A stretch of 64,000 nt of DNA. Origin: Cyanobacteria bacterium UBA6984. GTDB lineage: Bacteria; Cyanobacteriota; Vampirovibrionia; Gastranaerophilales; Gastranaerophilaceae. Each line of letters opens with the position of its first letter. Position 1 is the stretch's first letter. The DNA lies in assembly GCA_002450015.1 (NCBI GenBank), contig DJYG01000035.1, positions 5,873-69,872 of the forward strand, written 5' to 3'. The notes beneath the pieces were generated by a model. The model searched no databases. It was not told the DNA's origin and saw nothing but the letters and a program-made list of their open reading frames with translations. Shown piece after piece: positions 15,964 through 24,984 of this stretch. A program made the translations under genes and the position numbers.

Positions 15964-17277
15964 ATGAAAGTAATAATTATCGGAGCGGGCTTAGCTGGCA
16001 GTGAAGCAGCCTTACAGCTTGCAAAACAAAACATAAAAGTTAAATTGTACGAAATGCGACCTGTAAAAACAACAGGAGCGCATGTTAGTGAAAATTGTGC
16101 GGAATTTGTGTGTTCAAATTCTCTTGGCTCGGCAGATATTACAAATGCAAGCGGACTTTTAAAACATGAAATGGAACTGCTGGGTGGTGAATTAATAAAA
16201 GTTGCTTACGAATACAGAGTTCCTGCGGGTAATGCCTTGGCAATAGATAGAGTCGGATTTAGCAAAAAAGTTACTGAACTAGTTGAAAATAGTGAAAATA
16301 TTGAGCTTATAAGAGAAGAATTGACTGAAATTCCAAAAGATATGCCTGTTATAATTGCATCAGGACCTTTGACAAGTGATAGTCTTGCAAATTCTGTAAA
16401 AGATTTTACAAAAACAGAACATTTGCATTTTTTTGATGCAATTGCTCCAATAGTTGAAAAAGATAGTATAAACTTTGATGTTGCGTTTTGGGCAAGCCGT
16501 TATGACAAAGGAGAAGCTTCATACATAAATTGTCCTATGGATAAAGAACAGTATGAAAATTTTTATAAAATCCTTACAACAGCAGAAAGAATTGAATTAA
16601 AAGAATTTGAAAAAAATGCGAAATTTTTTGAAAGTTGTCTGCCTGTTGAAGTTTTGGCATCTCGTGGAGTTGATACCTTACGTTTTGGACCGATGAAACC
16701 TGTTGGATTAATTGATAAAAGAACAAACAAAGAAAATTGGGCGGTAGTTCAATTAAGACAGGATGATGCTGCAAAAAGTTTGTTTAATCTTGTAGGTTTT
16801 CAAACAAATTTAAAGTGGGGTGCTCAAAAAGAGTTAATTCATTCAATTCCTGGACTTGAAAATGCTAATATTGTAAGATATGGTGTAATGCACAGAAATA
16901 CGTTCATAAATAGTCCTCAAGTTTTAAATGCAACACTAAATACAAGGCAACGTGAGAACTTATTTTTTGCAGGGCAAATAACAGGAGTAGAAGGCTATAC
17001 GGAATCCATTGCAACAGGCATGCTTGCAGGTTTAAACATGGCAAAGTTATTAAAAAATGAGTCATTAATTACTTTACCTCAAGAAACAATGCTGGGTGCA
17101 TTATGCAAATACATCTCATCAAGTGAATTAAAACATTTTCAGCCAATGAATTCAAATTGGGCTGTTGTGTCACCTATTGAATTGCCTAAAAAAGAAAGAA
17201 AAAATAAAAAACTTAAGAACGAGTTACTTGCAAATCGTTCTATTGAAACATTGAAAGGAATATTATGTTCTATTTAG
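15964..17277 (+). CDS. trmFO: Methylenetetrahydrofolate--tRNA-(uracil-5-)-methyltransferase TrmFO
   Basis: TrmFO methylates U54 in the T-loop of tRNA, using methylene-THF and FAD. The 437-residue protein begins with the FAD motif IIIGAGLAGSEAA, then YEMRPVKTTGAH, ENCAEFVCSNSLG (with the catalytic Cys region), the MHRNTFINSP segment, and the C-terminal GVEGYTESIATGMLAGLN motif. Length is normal. I start at the ATG at 15964 because the protein begins correctly there; a GTG at 15955 is in frame and no good ribosome-binding site distinguishes them. pgeF overlaps its last 13 bases. Confidence 0.94.
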   Translation: MKVIIIGAGLAGSEAALQLAKQNIKVKLYEMRPVKTTGAHVSENCAEFVCSNSLGSADITNASGLLKHEMELLGGELIKVAYEYRVPAGNALAIDRVGFSKKVTELVENSENIELIREELTEIPKDMPVIIASGPLTSDSLANSVKDFTKTEHLHFFDAIAPIVEKDSINFDVAFWASRYDKGEASYINCPMDKEQYENFYKILTTAERIELKEFEKNAKFFESCLPVEVLASRGVDTLRFGPMKPVGLIDKRTNKENWAVVQLRQDDAAKSLFNLVGFQTNLKWGAQKELIHSIPGLENANIVRYGVMHRNTFINSPQVLNATLNTRQRENLFFAGQITGVEGYTESIATGMLAGLNMAKLLKNESLITLPQETMLGALCKYISSSELKHFQPMNSNWAVVSPIELPKKERKNKKLKNELLANRSIETLKGILCSI

Positions 17278-18011
17278 AAAAATTAAACGGAAAAACCGTT
17301 ATGAAAACGGATATATTAGATGGTTTGACACATTATTTTACAACTCGTGAATGTCCTATAAAATCAAAAGAACCTGAAATGCAGGAGATTGTTGAAGAAA
17401 ATAGAAAAATGTTTAGAGATGTATTAGGTATTAGCGAAGAAAATTTGATTTATCCTGAACAACGTCATACAGATACCGTTGATGTAGCCCAAATTGGTAA
17501 AACTTTTTATCCAGAAGCGGATGCGATAATTTTGACAAATAAAGAGCAAGCTGTATTTTTAAATTTTGCAGATTGCACACCGCTTGTTGCTTATGATAAA
17601 AAACAAAATATTGCTGCTGTGATTCATGCAGGATGGAAAGGTACAGTTGGCAAAATCGGAGCGAAAACAATATTAAGAATGCAAGAAGAATTTGGCACAA
17701 ATATTGAAGATGTTGTAGTTGCAGTTGGACCTGCTATTTCAGTATGCTGCTATGAGGTAAAAGAAGATGTATTCAATATGAGTATGGTATCTGTTGCAAA
17801 TAATCAGGGACTTTACGAAATAAGAAACGGTAAAATTTTTGTGAACTTAAAAGAAATAAACAAGCGTCAACTTGAAGAAATTGGCGTAAAACACATTGAT
17901 ATTTGCCCTTATTGCACATCTTGTAATAATGATTTATTTTTCTCTTACAGAAAAGAAGGGGCAACAACAAATCGTCATAGTGTTATAGTAAAACTTGAGG
18001 ATAGGCAGTAA
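17265..18011 (+). CDS. pgeF: Laccase-domain multicopper/purine nucleoside phosphorylase-like protein (YfiH)
   Basis: The 248-residue protein belongs to the YfiH/LACC1 family; members have purine nucleoside phosphorylase and adenosine deaminase activity and, in E. coli, remove L-Ser errors from peptidoglycan precursors. Family signatures: QRHTDTV near residue 65, DADAII-like EADAIIL, FADCTPL with a Cys ligand, VIHAGWKGTVGKI (His ligand), GPAISVCCYEV and SCNNDLFFSYRKEG at the end. It overlaps trmFO by 13 bases, so the two are translationally coupled. Confidence 0.9.
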   Translation: MFYLEKLNGKTVMKTDILDGLTHYFTTRECPIKSKEPEMQEIVEENRKMFRDVLGISEENLIYPEQRHTDTVDVAQIGKTFYPEADAIILTNKEQAVFLNFADCTPLVAYDKKQNIAAVIHAGWKGTVGKIGAKTILRMQEEFGTNIEDVVVAVGPAISVCCYEVKEDVFNMSMVSVANNQGLYEIRNGKIFVNLKEINKRQLEEIGVKHIDICPYCTSCNNDLFFSYRKEGATTNRHSVIVKLEDRQ

Positions 18012-18012
18012 A

Positions 18013-18813
18013 TTGAAAAAACTTGTTAAACTTAATACCGCAAGAAATTGTTTAAGATACTTGATAAAATCATACAAAATAGACTCAATTTATGTTCCTT
18101 ATTATATTTGCCCAAGCATAAAATCAACTCTTAAAAAGGAAATTGTTAATGTTGAATATTATCATATTGACGAAAGATTTATGCCGACATGTAAGTTTAA
18201 ACATAATGACTATATTCTTTATCCAAATTACTTTGGAATTTGCACTGCAAATGTAAAAACATTAGAGAAACAATACAAAAACCTTATTGTTGATAATACA
18301 CATGCTTTTTATGCTGAACCTATGGGATTAGCATCATTTAATTCTTTAAGAAAATTTTTTCAAATGCAATATGGTGTTCTTGACGGAGCTTATCTTTACA
18401 CGGAAAAAATATTAGAAAGACCATTTAGAACAGCAGATGATTATGAAATTGATGAATATATGACCTATGAAAAGATAGTTAAAAACGAACACAGACTTGA
18501 TGATGAACAAGTTATGTATATATCAAAAACAACTGAAAAAATAATGAGCAATATTAATTTTGTACAAGAAAAAATTAACAGAATAAATAACTACAAAAAA
18601 TATGAATTAAAATTAAAATCAACAAATGAACTTGATATTTCACTTGAAGATAACGAATATCCGTTTGTTTACCCTTACTACACACACGACAGAGAATTTG
18701 GAACAAATCTTGAAAAACAAGGAATGTTGATTTATAGATATTGGGACGGAATTCCATCAAATTTTGATGAATATAATTTTTGTAAATATCTTGTTCCCAT
18801 TCCACTATATTAA
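18013..18813 (+). CDS. DegT/DnrJ-like PLP-dependent fold protein, function uncertain
   Basis: A 266-residue protein with features of the fold-type I PLP family: YVPYYICPSIKSTL, a YPNYFGIC segment, VDNTHAFYAEP (the Asp that would contact PLP), and SFNSLRKFFQMQYGVLDGAYL, where Lys in SLRKFF sits where the Schiff-base Lys would be. It is shorter than full DegT aminotransferases (about 370), so it may be a divergent or partial member acting in surface sugar synthesis. I prefer the TTG at 18013 because GAGGATAGG lies before it; a TTG at 17995 is in frame inside pgeF. It follows pgeF with no gap. Confidence 0.65.
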   Translation: MKKLVKLNTARNCLRYLIKSYKIDSIYVPYYICPSIKSTLKKEIVNVEYYHIDERFMPTCKFKHNDYILYPNYFGICTANVKTLEKQYKNLIVDNTHAFYAEPMGLASFNSLRKFFQMQYGVLDGAYLYTEKILERPFRTADDYEIDEYMTYEKIVKNEHRLDDEQVMYISKTTEKIMSNINFVQEKINRINNYKKYELKLKSTNELDISLEDNEYPFVYPYYTHDREFGTNLEKQGMLIYRYWDGIPSNFDEYNFCKYLVPIPLY

Positions 18814-18890
18814 TTAATGTAAAAATAAAAATTAAGTTATAGCAAAATATTTATTTACAGGTATTAACTCATCTGTATAGGAGAATTGAA

Positions 18891-19535
18891 ATGCAAGTTT
18901 CTAAAGTAAATATATTCACACCCGTTTCATCGGTGAAAAACACTAAAGTTACACCAAAACCTGTTACAGGGTGGTTTCCTGACATATTCAAAAAAACAAA
19001 TATTGATGATGTAAAAGAATTAAAAACCAAAGAGGGAAATCCTCGGTTTAATAAACAAGAATTAAAAGAAATAAAATCGTATGTTAAAAAGAATAAACTT
19101 GATACAACAACTGTAAAACAGTTATCTGAAACAATGCTTGATGTGAAGAGTATGAGCGAAGCATATTTATTTGCCAAAAATACCCAAAATCCTATGCAAG
19201 AAATAGGATTTATAAAAGCAAATTTGAAACAATTTGAAAAACCTTATGAAAAATGGAGTGATGCACAAAAAGAAGGAATACATACTCATCTTACTTGCGA
19301 TGAAAATAATACATATAAGATTAATAATGATTTAAACACAAGAGGTATTCGATATAAAGAAAATGGTAAATTTGTTTCATCATACGAAATTACAGCCGGT
19401 CCATACTGGCCGGACTCCTCAGATGAAGATAGTTCACCAACCTTAACTACAAGAACAAATTCAAACGATGATTGGGATAGCAGTCCGCTAAATCCACTAA
19501 ATCCACGTAGTCCGCTAAATCCAATGTATTCATAA
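18891..19535 (+). CDS. Unknown protein with a Pro/Asn/Ser-rich repetitive tail
   Basis: A 214-residue protein not recognised. The N-terminus MQVSKVNIFTPVSSVK has no signal peptide. The middle (about 60-150) looks helical and Lys-rich. The C-terminal 40 residues are acidic then repetitive (SPLNPLNPRSPLNPMYS), probably disordered. TAGGAGA lies before the ATG. A strong terminator follows the stop. Nothing nearby points to a job. Confidence 0.72.
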   Translation: MQVSKVNIFTPVSSVKNTKVTPKPVTGWFPDIFKKTNIDDVKELKTKEGNPRFNKQELKEIKSYVKKNKLDTTTVKQLSETMLDVKSMSEAYLFAKNTQNPMQEIGFIKANLKQFEKPYEKWSDAQKEGIHTHLTCDENNTYKINNDLNTRGIRYKENGKFVSSYEITAGPYWPDSSDEDSSPTLTTRTNSNDDWDSSPLNPLNPRSPLNPMYS

Positions 19536-19537
19536 GC

Positions 19538-19568
19538 AAAAACCCTGTTCCGGTGGAACAGGGTTTTT
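19538..19568 (+). terminator. Rho-independent terminator
   Basis: A 14-bp perfect stem (19538-19551 with 19555-19568; AACCCTGTTCC/GGAACAGGGTT) flanked by A and T runs, ending the gene at 18.9 kb. Confidence 0.9.
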
Positions 19569-19602
19569 AAAATGTTTTTTTTCACACACATTTTAAGATT
19601 CA

Positions 19603-19765
19603 AGGTATGTAAGAGCCTGATCCCCTACGAACTTTGGCATTTTCCCGACAGGTATGCAGTTTGGGCAATCTGATAGCCGAAACCTCTTGGCAATCGGTGT
19701 CTTTACATCAGGTAGCGTAAAGATCTATTGTTTTCGTCAAAGTTATATTTCCTAACCTTACATTA
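19603..19765. ncRNA. Candidate stand-alone structured RNA, about 160 nt
   Basis: Between two convergent genes lies a segment clearly richer in G+C than its surroundings with no reading frame. Structure visible: ATGTAAG (19607-19613) can pair with CTTACAT near 19759; CCGA...TCGG forms an inner hairpin; TCTTTAC/GTAAAGA near 19703-19727 forms a hairpin whose loop ATCAGG can pair with CCTGAT at 19616-19621 (a pseudoknot). Being after a terminator and between gene 3' ends, it is not a riboswitch for a neighbour. Stand-alone RNAs of this size include 6S RNA; I cannot match it confidently to 6S, SRP or tmRNA. Strand not settled. Confidence 0.45.
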
Positions 19766-19836
19766 TATATAAGTATTTTTGCAAAAAAAAATTGCCTTTG
19801 TTGATATAATTGAGTTTTAGAACATTAATAATATAA

Positions 19837-20502
19837 TTACTTACAAGAATGGTTACCACCAAAAGTTAATTTTGTTTTGCCATCAGGGCATGTTGTTCCG
19901 TCAGTAGTCTTTAAATAATCCATGTTGTCAAAATTAATAATCCAAGTAGCTGCTTGGTCCCCATAATATCCATATTCATCCTTAAAAACATAAGAATTAT
20001 CAGAAAAAGACCATAATGAAATCCCATTTTGATTTAAGTGAAAAGTAAAAGTATCCTTTCCTGTTATATTTGGACCTTTATTTGTACCATCAATGTCAAA
20101 TCTTATTTCAGAACTATTTGGTATAACAAATACTGTACCATCTGCAAGTAGAGCTCCATTGTGAGTGTCGTCACCACTTCCATCAGATGAACTTGCTATA
20201 GTAAAGACACAATTGTCACTTATTGTACATAGTTTTGATGTTTTTAGAAATTCTGATATTCTATTTAAAACTCGGTCTTTACAGCTACCAGAATAATTGA
20301 CACACCATTCTTCATAAGGTCCATAGACAGCTTGCGCTCTACCAAGTGCATCTTCAAGGTTTGAATAAATCTTTTTAACTTTAGCAACTTTTTCTTTTTC
20401 ACCTGTTGAACTGTTAAGGTTTGGCAGAGTTAATGCCGCAACAACACCTATTATACCCATAACTATTAGTGTTTCAGCTAGTGTAAATGCAAATTTTTTC
20501 AT
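19837..20502 (-). CDS. Type IV pilin-like protein
   Basis: A 221-residue prepilin: MKKFAFTLAETLIVMG, cleavage expected before FTLAE with Ala rather than Gly at -1, then the hydrophobic helix IGVVAALTLPNLNSS and a globular domain with paired Cys. N-terminal 75 residues and C-terminal 30 (FDNMDYLKTTDGTTCPDGKT) match the pilin at 13.7-14.5 kb almost residue for residue, whereas the middle differs. The leader here is normal length, which confirms that the other gene's leader is extended. GGAGGTTCT lies before the ATG. Assembly genes are not in the window. Confidence 0.88.
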   Translation of the reverse strand: MKKFAFTLAETLIVMGIIGVVAALTLPNLNSSTGEKEKVAKVKKIYSNLEDALGRAQAVYGPYEEWCVNYSGSCKDRVLNRISEFLKTSKLCTISDNCVFTIASSSDGSGDDTHNGALLADGTVFVIPNSSEIRFDIDGTNKGPNITGKDTFTFHLNQNGISLWSFSDNSYVFKDEYGYYGDQAATWIINFDNMDYLKTTDGTTCPDGKTKLTFGGNHSCK

Positions 20503-20574
20503 AGAACCTCCAGTTTTAATTTATACTTTAATTTGATAAAAAAATATTATTTAAATTTGATATACTATAAATTG

Positions 20575-20602
20575 TACTTTATTTTTACTAAAAAGTAAAG
20601 TA
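20575..20602. promoter_or_regulatory. Candidate operator between divergent pilin and XRE genes
   Basis: TACTTTA (20575-20581) and TAAAGTA (20596-20602) form an inverted repeat in the divergent promoter region, with a further TACTTTA near 20524. It could be the site of the adjacent XRE protein. Inference only. Confidence 0.35.
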
Positions 20603-20668
20603 TAAAAACATGTAATTTGAACTTTGTCTTTTTTAACATAAAAATGTTAGTAATAATGAAAGACAATT

Positions 20669-20983
20669 ATGGATAATAAAAAACTTTTGGGTAAAAGACT
20701 TCAAGAATTAAGAAAGAGAAAAGGTTTTAAGCAGGAGCAACTTGCTGAACTTTGTAATGTTGAACCTGCGTCAATAAGTAATATCGAAAATGGTAGAAAT
20801 TATCCATCATTTCAAACACTAGAAAATATTATAAAATTTCTTGATGTATCTTTTCTTGACGTATTTAAATTTGAACATAAACAAGAAAGCCAACATCTTT
20901 TAGCTGAAATAAATACGATATTGAATAAAAATCCACAAAAAATTGAAGATGTTTATAAAATAGTTAAGGCTTTAGTTGAATAA
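20669..20983 (+). CDS. XRE-family helix-turn-helix regulator
   Basis: A 104-residue protein with a canonical HTH at residues 7-60: LGKRLQELRKRKGFKQEQLAELCNVEPASISNIENGRNYPSFQTLENII. The C-terminal 40 residues (LLAEINTILNKNPQKIEDVYKIVKALVE) are probably a dimerising helix. It is divergent from the pilin gene, and the region between them has an inverted repeat, so it may regulate itself and perhaps the pilin. Targets are inference. Confidence 0.88.
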   Translation: MDNKKLLGKRLQELRKRKGFKQEQLAELCNVEPASISNIENGRNYPSFQTLENIIKFLDVSFLDVFKFEHKQESQHLLAEINTILNKNPQKIEDVYKIVKALVE

Positions 20984-21001
20984 TTTTTTTATGCTTTTTA
21001 A

Positions 21002-23077
21002 CTAAAATATAATTTCAGAAAATACTTTGTCCAAATTCCTGTTATATCCATCTATGTCGCCGTTATAAATATAAAATTCTGCAATATTTTTTCTTAACAT
21101 TTGCAAGTCCGGAGTTTCCAGAGGTGGTCCTGCAGGAGTTGAACGAGAACTGTTATGAGGATTTGAAATTACTCCTGTTGCTCTTAACAAAGGGATTGAA
21201 ATCATGTCTTTGAACACTTCATATTGAGTAATTCCTTTTGTAAAAATACCAAAATTATTTGTCCAAACAAATCTTTGCATAGGCGCAGTATTTGATTTTG
21301 CTTCAATTCCACGTTCTTTTGGTAAATTTTGCCTTATATCATAATTACAATCAAATTCTCGTTTGATTAATTCATTAAAATCTTCTGAATATGTGCATTC
21401 AATATCGTTGTTAAGAACAAATTTTGCTTGAATTAAATGATTTTTATCTTCATTAACCCATTCGATATAAAATTTTAAGAGTTCTGAATTTTTATCCAAA
21501 GATACAATTACATCGAAAAATGATGTTTTAATTTTTATAGCGCAGCGCAAATTTCCTTCCATAATTTTTTTTGTTGAAATTATGTCAGCAGAAACTCCGT
21601 AATCATCTTTGACCGGTCCTTCGTTGTAACTGTCGCCATTGTCAATGTAATCAACCAATTCCATTTGAATATCATTATTAATAAGAATATTATTACCAAT
21701 AACTTTCAGTGAAATCTTTGAATTTGAAATAGAATTATCATCAACTTTTAAATCTGTTTCTTTATCAATAGGATTTAATATTGCTAGTTCTGTCGGTCTT
21801 ATATTTTCAACTTCTGCAAGGTAAGTATATATATCCGTATAATCTTCTGTAACAGGGATGCGTTGAGTATCCTGCAAAATTTCATTATTAAACCCCTTAC
21901 GTTTAGAAATCATTTGTAAATCAATTAATTCATCGCAAGATTCAAATTCTATTATTCCGGAATATGGTTTATCACCAATATTTATGCCTAAAACTCCTGA
22001 ACCTAATTTGAATTTAACTTCGTCTTCTATCGTTTCACAAATTTGTAAGATTTTTTTATATCGAGTAATATTTTCTGAGTGAACATCATCTGTTGAACAT
22101 CCGCAAATACCATCATGTGCCTGATTTTTAAGTAACATTTTATATGCGTATTCGATTAGTTTGTCATAATTTAAATTGAAATGTTTTTGTAATTTGTCAG
22201 CTCTTGGTAATCTGTGACAGCATTGAATATTATACCTTTTTATGTCCGGTCTGGAAGAATAAGAGCCTTGCAATATAAATGTTTTTGAATTATCTCTTAA
22301 TTCGTCATTCCATTCAAATTCATTAAAGCGGTCTTTTACCAGTTCAAAATATTCAAATGGTGAACTTAATTTTATTTGGTAATCGTTTAAGCGGGCGTTA
22401 ACTTCTCTTATTTGAGAAGCAATATCAGTTTCTACACCTAAATGATCAGCCCCAATAGGCAATAATAATATATTACCTGATTTTTCTGCAATTTTATCAA
22501 GATTATTTTTAATACATTCGGTCTTTTTTTCTATATCAAAAGGTGCAGAGAAAAAGTCCATAAAGTATCCTCTAATCAAATTTACAGTATTAATACCGTT
22601 AAATTTGAATTCAGAATGAATTTCATCACAGCATCCTCGCCAAACAACACATTTATCAATGCCAAACTCTTTAAAAACTTTAGTAACATTCACTGAATGC
22701 CCAAAAGTATCAGCCAAATACCCTATAAAGTCAGTACAACCAAGATTTTTTGCATATTCAATACCGTATTTTAAGTTATGTTCGAAACAATTTTTGTCTG
22801 TCAAAAATTCATCAACAAGAGTGTAAAATGGTCCGATATATAATTTTTTTTCAGAAATTAGTTTTTTTATTAAATCTAATTTTTCAGGTCTTATTTCTAA
22901 ATAATCTTCCAATGCGCAAGTCTGACCATCAAAATAAAAGGATGGAATTTTATTATTTTCAAGCATGCTTAAAACATTGTCAAAAACTCTTACAAGTCTT
23001 ATCCTGAAAACTTCAAATTCTCTATACCATTCCCTGTCCCAATGTGTATGTATATAAGCGATAACTGTTTTTTTCAT
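21002..23077 (-). CDS. Glycoside hydrolase family 38 alpha-mannosidase-like protein
   Basis: GH38 enzymes are retaining, zinc-dependent alpha-mannosidases. The 691-residue protein starts with the zinc-binding IHTHWDREW (H10, H12, D14) and has the nucleophile motif GYLADTFGHS (D123), plus the AHDGICGCSTDDVH segment near residue 340 that contributes another zinc His. No signal peptide: it acts in the cytoplasm, on imported oligosaccharide. Many bacterial members are 850-1000 residues, so the C-terminal beta domains are shortened here. It is divergent from folK. Confidence 0.88.
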   Translation of the reverse strand: MKKTVIAYIHTHWDREWYREFEVFRIRLVRVFDNVLSMLENNKIPSFYFDGQTCALEDYLEIRPEKLDLIKKLISEKKLYIGPFYTLVDEFLTDKNCFEHNLKYGIEYAKNLGCTDFIGYLADTFGHSVNVTKVFKEFGIDKCVVWRGCCDEIHSEFKFNGINTVNLIRGYFMDFFSAPFDIEKKTECIKNNLDKIAEKSGNILLLPIGADHLGVETDIASQIREVNARLNDYQIKLSSPFEYFELVKDRFNEFEWNDELRDNSKTFILQGSYSSRPDIKRYNIQCCHRLPRADKLQKHFNLNYDKLIEYAYKMLLKNQAHDGICGCSTDDVHSENITRYKKILQICETIEDEVKFKLGSGVLGINIGDKPYSGIIEFESCDELIDLQMISKRKGFNNEILQDTQRIPVTEDYTDIYTYLAEVENIRPTELAILNPIDKETDLKVDDNSISNSKISLKVIGNNILINNDIQMELVDYIDNGDSYNEGPVKDDYGVSADIISTKKIMEGNLRCAIKIKTSFFDVIVSLDKNSELLKFYIEWVNEDKNHLIQAKFVLNNDIECTYSEDFNELIKREFDCNYDIRQNLPKERGIEAKSNTAPMQRFVWTNNFGIFTKGITQYEVFKDMISIPLLRATGVISNPHNSSRSTPAGPPLETPDLQMLRKNIAEFYIYNGDIDGYNRNLDKVFSEIIF

Positions 23078-23146
23078 ATAAATATTTTATCACATAAAAA
23101 TTAATATGTTATTGACAAAATAAAAGTCATGGTTCAAAATTAAAAT

Positions 23147-23653
23147 ATGACGATGGTATATTTAAGCCTTGGTTCAAATAAAGGCGATAGAGTGGGTTAT
23201 ATTCAGCAAGCAACTTCAATTCTTGACGGAATTGAAGGTATAAGTCTTGTTCGTACTTCGGCTTTTTATGAATCAGAGCCTTGGGGGGTTGATACAAAAA
23301 ATTGGTTCGTTAATGCCATGATAGAAATTAATACAACATTATCACCTCAAGAACTTTTAACTACAATAAATAAAGTCGAAGCTCAACTTGGCAGAAATCG
23401 TGAACTTGAAGGTCATTATGGTGATAGAACTTTAGATATTGATATAATATTCTATGGTGATGAAATTGTTAATGATGAAAATTTGATTATACCTCACAAG
23501 TTCTTTCATCAAAGAGCTTTTACACTCGTTCCGATGTTGGAATTATCGCCAAATTTTGTTCATCCTACATTAAAGAAAACTGTAATGCAGCTTTATGAAG
23601 AATTAGAAAATCCTGAAATGGTATTTTTATACGGAACAAGAGTTGATGTGTAA
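23147..23653 (+). CDS. folK: 6-hydroxymethyl-dihydropterin pyrophosphokinase
   Basis: FolK activates the pterin for folate synthesis. The 168-residue protein has the start VYLSLGSNKGDR, the LNDGI-like helix, and the signature DRTLDIDIIFYGDEIVNDENLIIPHKFFHQRAFTLVPMLEL. A TTGACA at 23112-23117 may be the -35 box; there is no clear ribosome-binding site and the start lies close to the presumed promoter. The next gene overlaps the end by 8 bases. Confidence 0.94.
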   Translation: MTMVYLSLGSNKGDRVGYIQQATSILDGIEGISLVRTSAFYESEPWGVDTKNWFVNAMIEINTTLSPQELLTTINKVEAQLGRNRELEGHYGDRTLDIDIIFYGDEIVNDENLIIPHKFFHQRAFTLVPMLELSPNFVHPTLKKTVMQLYEELENPEMVFLYGTRVDV

Positions 23654-24794
23654 AATCGCAATTGTAGGTGCCGGTCCTTCAGGATGTATGGCAGCATGCA
23701 ATTTAAACAAAAAATTTGAAGTAACTTTATTTGATAAATCTTCACCGCTAAAAACCCTTTTGCCAACAGGCGGAGGAAAGTGTAATCTCGCTCATGCCGA
23801 ATATGATTTCAAAGAATTGGCTAAAAGCTATCCAAGAGGTGAAAAATTTTTATATTCAGTTTTTTCAAAATTTAGTACAGCAGAAACTCTTGATTTTTTT
23901 GAAAAAATAGGAGTAAAAACCTATACACGAGAGGATAATAGAATCTTTCCACTGTCTAATAGCTCACAAGATGTTAGAACTAAAATATTAAATCAAATGC
24001 ATCACTGTAAATTTAAGAAAGAAGAAGTTCTTTCTGTAAAAAAAATAGATAGTGGGTATGAAATAAAAACAACAAAGGCTAAATATTTTTCTGATATTGT
24101 AATTGTAGCAATTGGTGGAAAAAGCTCTTATAAAACATTACAGGATTTAGGACATACAATAGTTTCTCCAAAGCCTGCATTGGTTGGATTAAAAACTAAA
24201 CAAAATTTTAAAAATGTGCAAGGTGTAACAATAAAAAATTGCAAAATTCTTTCAGATAAAAAAGAATATTTTGGAAATATATTGTTTACAAATGATGGAA
24301 TTACAGGGCCACCTGTGTTTGAATTGTCTTCTGTTAATGCAAGAAAATCATTTCCTTATGAAATATCAGTAGATTTTATAAATGAAGATTTGGATTTGCA
24401 AAAATTATTTGATGAAAATCCACATAAAAATTTAGGTAATTTATTGGCTGAATTTTTGCCTAAATCTATTGTTAATACTCTTTTTTCTGTTGATTTAACT
24501 CAAAAATGCTATGCTGTAAGAGCTAATACTAAAGTATTAGTTAATAATTTTTTGAGAAAATATAAATTTGAAATTGTCGGAACTCGCAAAGATGGTGAAA
24601 CAGTCGCTTGTGGAGGGGTTTCATTAGGTGAAATTAATTCAAAAAACTTTGAATCAAAATTAAACAAAAATCTATATATAATAGGTGAAGTTTTAGATAT
24701 TGATGGTTTTTGTGGAGGCTACAATTTGCAATATTGTTGGTCTTCAGGGTACTTGTCCGCAAATTCAATAAATGATAAATGTAAAAAAATGTAA
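23646..24794 (+). CDS. HI0933/YhiN-family FAD-dependent oxidoreductase
   Basis: A 382-residue flavoprotein of the HI0933/YhiN type. Visible: the FAD Rossmann motif IAIVGAGPSGCMAA, the family's LLPTGGGKCNLAH segment near residue 38, IVIVAIGGKSSYKT, TNDGITGPPVFELS and the C-terminal IIGEVLDIDGFCGGYNLQYCWSSG. The substrate is not known for the family. The ATG at 23646 lies in the folK 3' end (8-base overlap); a TTG three bases earlier is also in frame. Followed by a terminator. Confidence 0.88.
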   Translation: MCKIAIVGAGPSGCMAACNLNKKFEVTLFDKSSPLKTLLPTGGGKCNLAHAEYDFKELAKSYPRGEKFLYSVFSKFSTAETLDFFEKIGVKTYTREDNRIFPLSNSSQDVRTKILNQMHHCKFKKEEVLSVKKIDSGYEIKTTKAKYFSDIVIVAIGGKSSYKTLQDLGHTIVSPKPALVGLKTKQNFKNVQGVTIKNCKILSDKKEYFGNILFTNDGITGPPVFELSSVNARKSFPYEISVDFINEDLDLQKLFDENPHKNLGNLLAEFLPKSIVNTLFSVDLTQKCYAVRANTKVLVNNFLRKYKFEIVGTRKDGETVACGGVSLGEINSKNFESKLNKNLYIIGEVLDIDGFCGGYNLQYCWSSGYLSANSINDKCKKM

Positions 24795-24833
24795 AGATAT
24801 TCTTAAGAATTAATACTTTTGGGTTATATAATA

Positions 24834-24896
24834 AAAAACTTGTGGTATAATGATAATAAGTTATCTGATGGATTTTTATTATTTACAAGTTTTTTT
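24834..24896 (+). terminator. Terminator after the flavoprotein gene
   Basis: AAAAACTTGT (24834-24843) pairs with ACAAGTTTTT (24885-24894), enclosing a further AT-rich helix, and runs into a T-tract. Confidence 0.6.
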
Positions 24897-24984
24897 TTAT
24901 AAATATGCTTGACTTAGTAATTATAATCTGATAGGATAATTAAAAAGTATTAGACAAGACATAGATAAAGAAAGGTACGAAACT

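Noticed and set aside
13731..20502. Site-specific or homologous inversion between the two inverted pilin genes
   Set aside because: The shared parts match in protein but carry many synonymous differences, so long identical DNA tracts for recombination are lacking.
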